DNA from: an uncultured Oceanospirillaceae bacterium
GTDB lineage: Bacteria; Pseudomonadota; Gammaproteobacteria; Pseudomonadales; Balneatricaceae
Reading direction: 5' to 3'
NCBI GenBank assembly: GCA_946221045.1
Contig: CAMIIY010000062.1
Coordinates: 1-8,851, forward strand
DNA: 8,851 nucleotides
This document shows positions 4,283 to 8,851 of this stretch, in pieces (the stretch's first letter is position 1; every line of letters starts with the position of its first letter). The position numbers and the translations under genes were made by a program. The notes under the pieces were generated by a model that did no database searches, was not told where the DNA came from, and worked only from the letters and a program-made list of their open reading frames with translations.

Positions 4283-7200
4283 TTAATCGGTCCAGACCCT
4301 GGCATTACGGAACATACGCAACCAGGCACCTTCCTCTTCCCAGCCATCCGGCGCCCAACTGTTAGTCACCGCCCGGAATACCCGCTCAGGATGCGGCATC
4401 ATAATGGTGACCCGACCATCAGGTGTGGTCACGCCTGTCAGCCCCTGGGGCGAACCATTCGGGTTCGCAGGGTACTGTTCCGTTGGCTGACCATAATTAT
4501 CGACGTATCTCAATGCCACTGTGCCAGATCCCTGCAGGGCAGCCAGATGCTCAGCACCACGGAATTCAGCGCGACCCTCACCGTGAGCCACCGCAATTGG
4601 CATACGCGAGCCCGCCATGCCCTGCAGGAAGATCGATGGACTGTCCGTCACTTCTACCATGGCAACACGGGCTTCAAACTGTTCAGAGTGGTTGCGGACA
4701 AAATGCGGCCACAAATCAGCCCCCGGAATCAATGAGTGAAGGTTGGAAAGCATCTGACAGCCATTACACACACCCAGTGCAAAACTGTCCTGCCGCTGGA
4801 AGAACTGCTCAAACTGATCACGGGCTCGACTGTTGAACAGAATTGACTTCGCCCAACCTTCACCAGCACCCAGTACATCGCCATAAGAGAAGCCACCACA
4901 TGCCACCAGGCCTTTGAACTGTTCAAGCGTGACGCGGCCTTCAAGGATATCACTCATGTGCACATCACGGGCAGCAAAGCCGGCACGGTCAAACGCCGCC
5001 GCCATTTCAATCTGACCGTTTACGCCCTGCTCACGAATAATCGCCATTTCCGGACGCACTCCGGTATTGATATAAGGTGCCGCAACATCAGACCGGATAT
5101 CAAAGTTCAGCTCCGCATGCAGGCCCGGATTTTCAGCATCCAGCAGACCATCAAACTCCTGCTGGGCACAATCCGGATTGTCACGCAGGGACTGAATCCG
5201 ATACGAGGTTTCCGCCCACCAGCGTTGCAGCGTGGTACGTTTTTCTGAGTACACTTCTTCTTCATCAAAATAGAAGTTCAGTGTGTCATCTGAATTTGGC
5301 GAACCAATCACCTGAGCAATCTCACCCAGACCCGCCGCATTCAGTTCCGTCAGCACCTGCTCCAGATGCTCGCGTTTAACCTGAATCACGGCACCCAGCT
5401 CTTCAGCAAACAGCGCTGCAGCCAGTTCACTGCTTTCACCCGCCAGCATGTCAAGGTTGATATCCAGACCCACATGACCGGCAAATGCCATCTCTGCCAC
5501 TGTTGCCAGCAAACCACCGTCGGAGCGGTCATGATAAGCCAGCAGCAATCCCTGCGCATTCAGCGCCTGAATGGCCGCAAAGAAAGTCGCCAGCATGTCT
5601 GCTTCGTCAACATCAGGCACCTGCTGACCCACCTGGTTATACACCTGCGCCAGCGCCGACAGTCCCAGACGGTTCTGCCCCTGACCCAGATCCAGCAAAA
5701 TCAGATCAGTCTCACCCAGGTCCGTGCGCAACTGGGGTGTCAGTGTCTGGCGCACATCGGTCACAGGTGCAAAGCCGGAAATAATAAGCGACATCGGCGC
5801 TGTCACCGATTTATCTTCTGAACCATCCTGCCAGACAGTGCGCATGGACATGGAGTCCTTGCCCACCGGGATCGTGATACCCAGTTCAGGACACAACTCC
5901 ATGCCCACGGCACGCACCGTGTCATAAAGCTTTTCATCTTCACCGGGATGACCTGCCGCGCACATCCAGTTCGCGGACAGTTTAATATCGCGCAGTTCCG
6001 CTATGGACGCAGAGGCCATATTGGTAATGGTTTCACCAATCGCCATCCGACCTGACGCCGGCGCATCAATCAGCGCCAACGGCGTCCGCTCACCCATGGC
6101 CATCGCTTCACCGGCATAGGTGTCATACGCCGCAGTAGTGACAGCACAGTCAGCCACAGGCACCTGCCATGGGCCCACCATCTGATCCCGGGCCACCTGC
6201 CCGGTAATGGAACGGTCGCCAATGGTAATTAGAAATGATTTTGACGCGACCGCCGGGAATTTCAGTACCCGTTCAATCGCATCCGCCAACTCTACCTTAC
6301 TGGCATCGAAGGTACTGACTTCATAAGCATGGCGCTGCACAGAACGGTGCATTTTGGGTGGTTTGCCAAACAACACACTCATCGGCAGATCAACCGGATT
6401 GTTCTCAAAATGTGCATCGCTCAGTTGCAGGTGTTTTTCTTCGGTCGCTTCACCTACAACGGCATAAGGACAACGCTCACGGGCGCAGATGGCTTCAAAA
6501 CGAGCCATATCCTGCGGCGCAACGGCCAGCACATAACGCTCCTGCGCCTCGTTACACCAGATTGCCAGCGGCGACATGCCCGGCTCGTCATTGTTGACGT
6601 TGCGCAGTTCAAATCGACCGCCACGCTCGCCATCTTTCACCAGTTCAGGGAAGGCGTTGGACAGACCGCCCGCACCCACATCATGAATAAAGGCAATTGG
6701 GTTGGTATCACCCAGCTGCCAGCACTGATCAATCACTTCCTGACAGCGACGCTCCAGTTCCGGGTTATCACGCTGCACCGAGGCAAAATCCAGATCAGCT
6801 GACGAAGTACCGGAAGACATGGAAGAGGCCGCACCGCCGCCCAGACCGATCTGCATCGCAGGACCACCCAGACAGATCAGCTTGGCACCGACCGGAATTT
6901 CACCTTTTTCAACATGCTCTTCGCGGATGTTACCCAGACCACCGGCAATCATGATCGGTTTGTGATAGCCGCGCACTTCTTCGCCAGCCGCACCGTTGAC
7001 CTTCTGCTCAAAGGTACGGAAGTAACCGGTCAGCGCAGGACGGCCAAATTCGTTGTTAAACGCCGCACCACCAATAGGGCCTTCGATCATAATATCCAAT
7101 GGCGTCACAATGCGGTCAGGTTTGCCATAGTCTGATTCCCAAGGCTGTACAAAGCCGGGGATTTTCAGATCAGAGACAGTAAAGCCTGTCAGGCCCGCTT

Positions 7201-8185
7201 TGGGTTTAGACCCTTTACCGGTCGCCCCTTCATCGCGGATTTCACCGCCTGAACCGGTCGCGGCACCCGGATGTGGTGCAATGGCTGTTGGGTGATTATG
7301 GGTTTCGACCTTCATCAGGATATGAATCGGTTCCTGATGGTAACGATACTCTTTGCTTTGCGCGTCCGGGAAGAAACGACCTGCTGTTGCACCCGCCATT
7401 ACCGCAGCGTTGTCTTTGTATGCAGACAGTACATTGTCACCGGCAACTTCATTGGTATTGCGGATCATCGCAAACAGCGACTTCTGCTGTGCTTCGCCAT
7501 CAATGTCCCAGGAGGCATTAAAGATTTTATGGCGGCAGTGTTCGGAGTTTGCCTGGGCAAACATCATCAGCTCAACATCCGTGGGATTACGGCCCAGATC
7601 AATGAAGCTCGTCACCAGGTAATCGATTTCATCATCCGCCAGCGCCAGACCCAGGGTCACATTCGCCTCAGCCAGCGCATCCCGACCACCGGCCAGAATA
7701 TCCACTGTGGTCAGCGGCTGCGGGGCATCCTGACGGAACAGATCCGCAGCAGCGGACAGATCCGCCAGAACGGTTTCCACCATCCGATCGTACAGAATTG
7801 CAGCAACGGCCTCTTGTCGTGCTTGATCAAGCACGACTGATGACTGAAGATAGTAGGCAATACCGCGTTCGACACGGCGAATCATCTGCAAGCCGCAGTT
7901 ATGCACAATGTCTGTTGCTTTTGATGACCAGGGCGATATCGTGCCCAGGCGCGGGATAACTAAAAATAAATCCCCAGAGGGTTCCTGTACATCCGCTTTG
8001 GGACCATATCGAAGAATCTGCTGCAAAACTTCCTGTTGTTCAGCCGATAACTGTTCGGACAGATCTGCGAAATGCATAAATTCAGCATAGAGCCCGGTTA
8101 CTTCGGGTACAGTTGCCTGAATCACGGAAAGTAGCTTTTCGTGGCGAAAAGCAGAAAGGGCGGGTGCGCCGCGCAGTGCCAGCAT
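4283..8185 (-). CDS. purL: Phosphoribosylformylglycinamidine synthase (FGAM synthase) PurL
   Basis: The large single-chain PurL of Gram-negative bacteria, 1300 residues against 1295 in E. coli. It converts FGAR, ATP and glutamine to FGAM in the fourth step of purine synthesis, in the cytosol. Order of domains: PurS-like N-terminus (starting [14 protein letters not shown]), linker with HCRHKIF from 216, and the two-fold synthetase core. Core motifs include [10 protein letters not shown] from 292, [13 protein letters not shown] at 308-320, and the repeated glycine-rich and VGKDSMSM segments. The class I glutamine amidotransferase starts near 1047. The amidotransferase triad is intact: Cys1140 in GVCNGCQM, and His1265 and Glu1267 in HPER, offset by five from E. 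coli Cys1135, His1260 and Glu1262. The start at 8185 matches the family; the frame upstream has no other start nearby. AGAGG lies 11 nt before it, a long spacing. Monocistronic, convergent with the OmpA-like gene and divergent from mltF, the same purL-mltF pairing as in E. coli. No frameshift or missing motif seen. Confidence 0.98.
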   Translation of the reverse strand: MLALRGAPALSAFRHEKLLSVIQATVPEVTGLYAEFMHFADLSEQLSAEQQEVLQQILRYGPKADVQEPSGDLFLVIPRLGTISPWSSKATDIVHNCGLQMIRRVERGIAYYLQSSVVLDQARQEAVAAILYDRMVETVLADLSAAADLFRQDAPQPLTTVDILAGGRDALAEANVTLGLALADDEIDYLVTSFIDLGRNPTDVELMMFAQANSEHCRHKIFNASWDIDGEAQQKSLFAMIRNTNEVAGDNVLSAYKDNAAVMAGATAGRFFPDAQSKEYRYHQEPIHILMKVETHNHPTAIAPHPGAATGSGGEIRDEGATGKGSKPKAGLTGFTVSDLKIPGFVQPWESDYGKPDRIVTPLDIMIEGPIGGAAFNNEFGRPALTGYFRTFEQKVNGAAGEEVRGYHKPIMIAGGLGNIREEHVEKGEIPVGAKLICLGGPAMQIGLGGGAASSMSSGTSSADLDFASVQRDNPELERRCQEVIDQCWQLGDTNPIAFIHDVGAGGLSNAFPELVKDGERGGRFELRNVNNDEPGMSPLAIWCNEAQERYVLAVAPQDMARFEAICARERCPYAVVGEATEEKHLQLSDAHFENNPVDLPMSVLFGKPPKMHRSVQRHAYEVSTFDASKVELADAIERVLKFPAVASKSFLITIGDRSITGQVARDQMVGPWQVPVADCAVTTAAYDTYAGEAMAMGERTPLALIDAPASGRMAIGETITNMASASIAELRDIKLSANWMCAAGHPGEDEKLYDTVRAVGMELCPELGITIPVGKDSMSMRTVWQDGSEDKSVTAPMSLIISGFAPVTDVRQTLTPQLRTDLGETDLILLDLGQGQNRLGLSALAQVYNQVGQQVPDVDEADMLATFFAAIQALNAQGLLLAYHDRSDGGLLATVAEMAFAGHVGLDINLDMLAGESSELAAALFAEELGAVIQVKREHLEQVLTELNAAGLGEIAQVIGSPNSDDTLNFYFDEEEVYSEKRTTLQRWWAETSYRIQSLRDNPDCAQQEFDGLLDAENPGLHAELNFDIRSDVAAPYINTGVRPEMAIIREQGVNGQIEMAAAFDRAGFAARDVHMSDILEGRVTLEQFKGLVACGGFSYGDVLGAGEGWAKSILFNSRARDQFEQFFQRQDSFALGVCNGCQMLSNLHSLIPGADLWPHFVRNHSEQFEARVAMVEVTDSPSIFLQGMAGSRMPIAVAHGEGRAEFRGAEHLAALQGSGTVALRYVDNYGQPTEQYPANPNGSPQGLTGVTTPDGRVTIMMPHPERVFRAVTNSWAPDGWEEEGAWLRMFRNARVWTD

Positions 8186-8225
8186 CTCGATGTGAGCCTC
8201 TTGATCGGGTCCGGTGAAGACCGGG

Positions 8226-8255
8226 TTTACAGGAGAAAATCAGGCATCGGATTTT
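8226..8255 (+). promoter_or_regulatory. Weak candidate promoter for mltF
   Basis: TTTACA (8226-8231) and GATTTT (8250-8255) with an 18-bp spacer would start mltF mRNA about 30 nt before its ATG. The -10 is poor, and the site overlaps the candidate purL promoter on the other strand. Confidence 0.2.
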
Positions 8256-8279
8256 ACCGAAACCGCCAAAGGGTTGCCA
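8251..8279 (-). promoter_or_regulatory. Candidate purL promoter
   Basis: On the minus strand TAAAAT (8256-8251) is a good -10, 17 bp from a weak TGGCAA (8279-8274). The purL leader would be about 60 nt. It includes a small hairpin of CCGGT and ACCGG arms (8211-8224). No good PurR box is visible. Confidence 0.35.
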
Positions 8280-8291
8280 GAAAAGCAGTAT

Positions 8292-8851
8292 ATGTTTGAC
8301 CTTAGACGCAAAAAAGACGCCGCACATGCCTTTTTGGTATTGCTGATGTTTTGCATTCCCGTGCTTTTGAGCTGGAACAGCAAGACCCAGCTTGGTGCAA
8401 TTCAGGAAGCCGGGGTGCTTAAACTCGTCACCCGCAACTCCCCGAATACCTATTTTCTGGATAAAGGCGAGCCTGCCGGTTTTGAATATGAGCTGGGTAA
8501 AGCCTTTGCCGATTTCCTTGGCGTCAAACTTGAACTGATTGTACCGATTGATTTCAGTAGCATTTTTTCCACCATGCGGCACCGTGACGGGCATGTCGCT
8601 GCCGCCATGCTCACGGTGACGCCGGCCCGGGAGGCCGAATTCCAGTTTTCGCCCCCCTATCTGGAAACCTCCGCCGTCCTGATTTATCGAATTACCCAGG
8701 GCGAGAAAAAACCAACAAATCTGTCCGAAGCCGCCAACGCTGACAAACAACTGGTCATCATAGCGGACAGCAGCCATGCCTCGTTACTGGCCAAACTGAA
8801 AGAATCTCAACCTGAGCTTGTCTGGCAGGAGACTCAGGACTTCTCCTCCAT
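8292..8851 (+). CDS. mltF: Membrane-bound lytic murein transglycosylase F (MltF), N-terminal part
   Basis: The first 186 codons of an MltF homologue; the gene runs off the right edge. MltF cleaves peptidoglycan glycan strands to 1,6-anhydro products at the periplasmic face of the outer membrane. Residues 1-9 are basic (FDLRRKKD), followed by a hydrophobic segment at 12-27, a signal or anchor. From about 34 comes the periplasmic solute-binding (SBP_bac_3) regulatory domain: GAIQEAGVLKLVTRNSPNTY, GFEYELGKAFADFLGVKL at 63-80, then AAAMLTVTPAREAEFQFSPP at 103-122. This parallels E. coli MltF closely. The catalytic SLT domain with its Glu is outside the window. The ATG at 8292 has no clear Shine-Dalgarno. 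In-frame GTG (8214) and TTG (8274) are possible but have no better site, and the signal-like N-terminus supports 8292. Divergent from purL with a 106-bp gap. Confidence 0.9.
   Translation, partial: MFDLRRKKDAAHAFLVLLMFCIPVLLSWNSKTQLGAIQEAGVLKLVTRNSPNTYFLDKGEPAGFEYELGKAFADFLGVKLELIVPIDFSSIFSTMRHRDGHVAAAMLTVTPAREAEFQFSPPYLETSAVLIYRITQGEKKPTNLSEAANADKQLVIIADSSHASLLAKLKESQPELVWQETQDFSS

Noticed and set aside
4391..8090. Many open frames on the plus strand inside purL, some up to 189 codons
   Set aside because: They lie antisense to a fully conserved purL, have low-complexity His/Gln/Pro-rich composition typical of reverse-frame reading, and show no recognisable family or ribosome sites.
8264..8279. 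A possible PurR box or sigma-54 site upstream of purL
   Set aside because: The stretch shares GCAA and TT positions with PurR sites but lacks the central CG and the outer bases. As a sigma-54 site it has the GG-N10-GC spacing but several mismatches. Both are too weak to call.
8082..8777. A 231-codon minus-strand frame across the purL-mltF gap
   Set aside because: It is antisense to mltF and overlaps the purL start; its composition matches a shadow of the mltF frame.
1..8851. Mobile elements, CRISPR, tRNA/rRNA, toxin-antitoxin or defence genes
   Set aside because: I found no transposase, terminal repeats, repeat-spacer pattern, tRNA-like fold or defence-family motif; all real genes are conserved core genes.

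Overview
The window looks like core chromosome of a gammaproteobacterium, possibly a marine Oceanospirillales or Alteromonadales relative. The proteins resemble the Escherichia coli YciO, TrpH/Rnm, YciB, YciI, PurL and MltF families closely. Codon use and base composition are moderate, and an H-NS gene is present. The genus is a guess; placement in the Gammaproteobacteria is well supported. I saw no transposase, phage gene, CRISPR array, tRNA or rRNA, and nothing that I would call a new system.

Layout. Positions 1-2320 carry a leftward block: rnm (PHP-domain 5'-3' exoribonuclease), yciO (YrdC/Sua5 family), an H-NS family nucleoid protein gene with its own AT-rich promoter and terminator, and the N-terminal part of rluB (23S rRNA pseudouridine synthase), which runs off the left edge. 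A divergent 156-bp gap separates this from a rightward pair, yciB (inner-membrane septation protein A) and yciI (small YCII-fold protein). After a 206-bp leader comes a highly expressed-looking OmpA-like periplasmic protein gene. It converges with purL (FGAM synthase, 1300 aa), and two symmetrical hairpin terminators lie between them. At the right edge mltF (lytic transglycosylase F, partial) diverges from purL, as in E. coli.

How the genes work together. rnm and rluB both act on rRNA: Rnm trims 5' ends and RluB modifies 23S rRNA. YciO is a conserved neighbour of unsettled role. YciB, the OmpA-like protein and MltF all concern the cell envelope, through septation/lipid homeostasis, peptidoglycan anchoring and peptidoglycan cleavage. 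PurL is the fourth step of purine synthesis.

Points most worth a second look: an H-NS gene between yciO and rluB, where many relatives carry scpA-scpB; a perfect inverted repeat in the hns promoter; the hns terminator, whose U-tract abuts the upstream candidate start of rluB; the barrel-less OmpA protein with a short cysteine/tryptophan N-terminal module; and its long, possibly folded leader.
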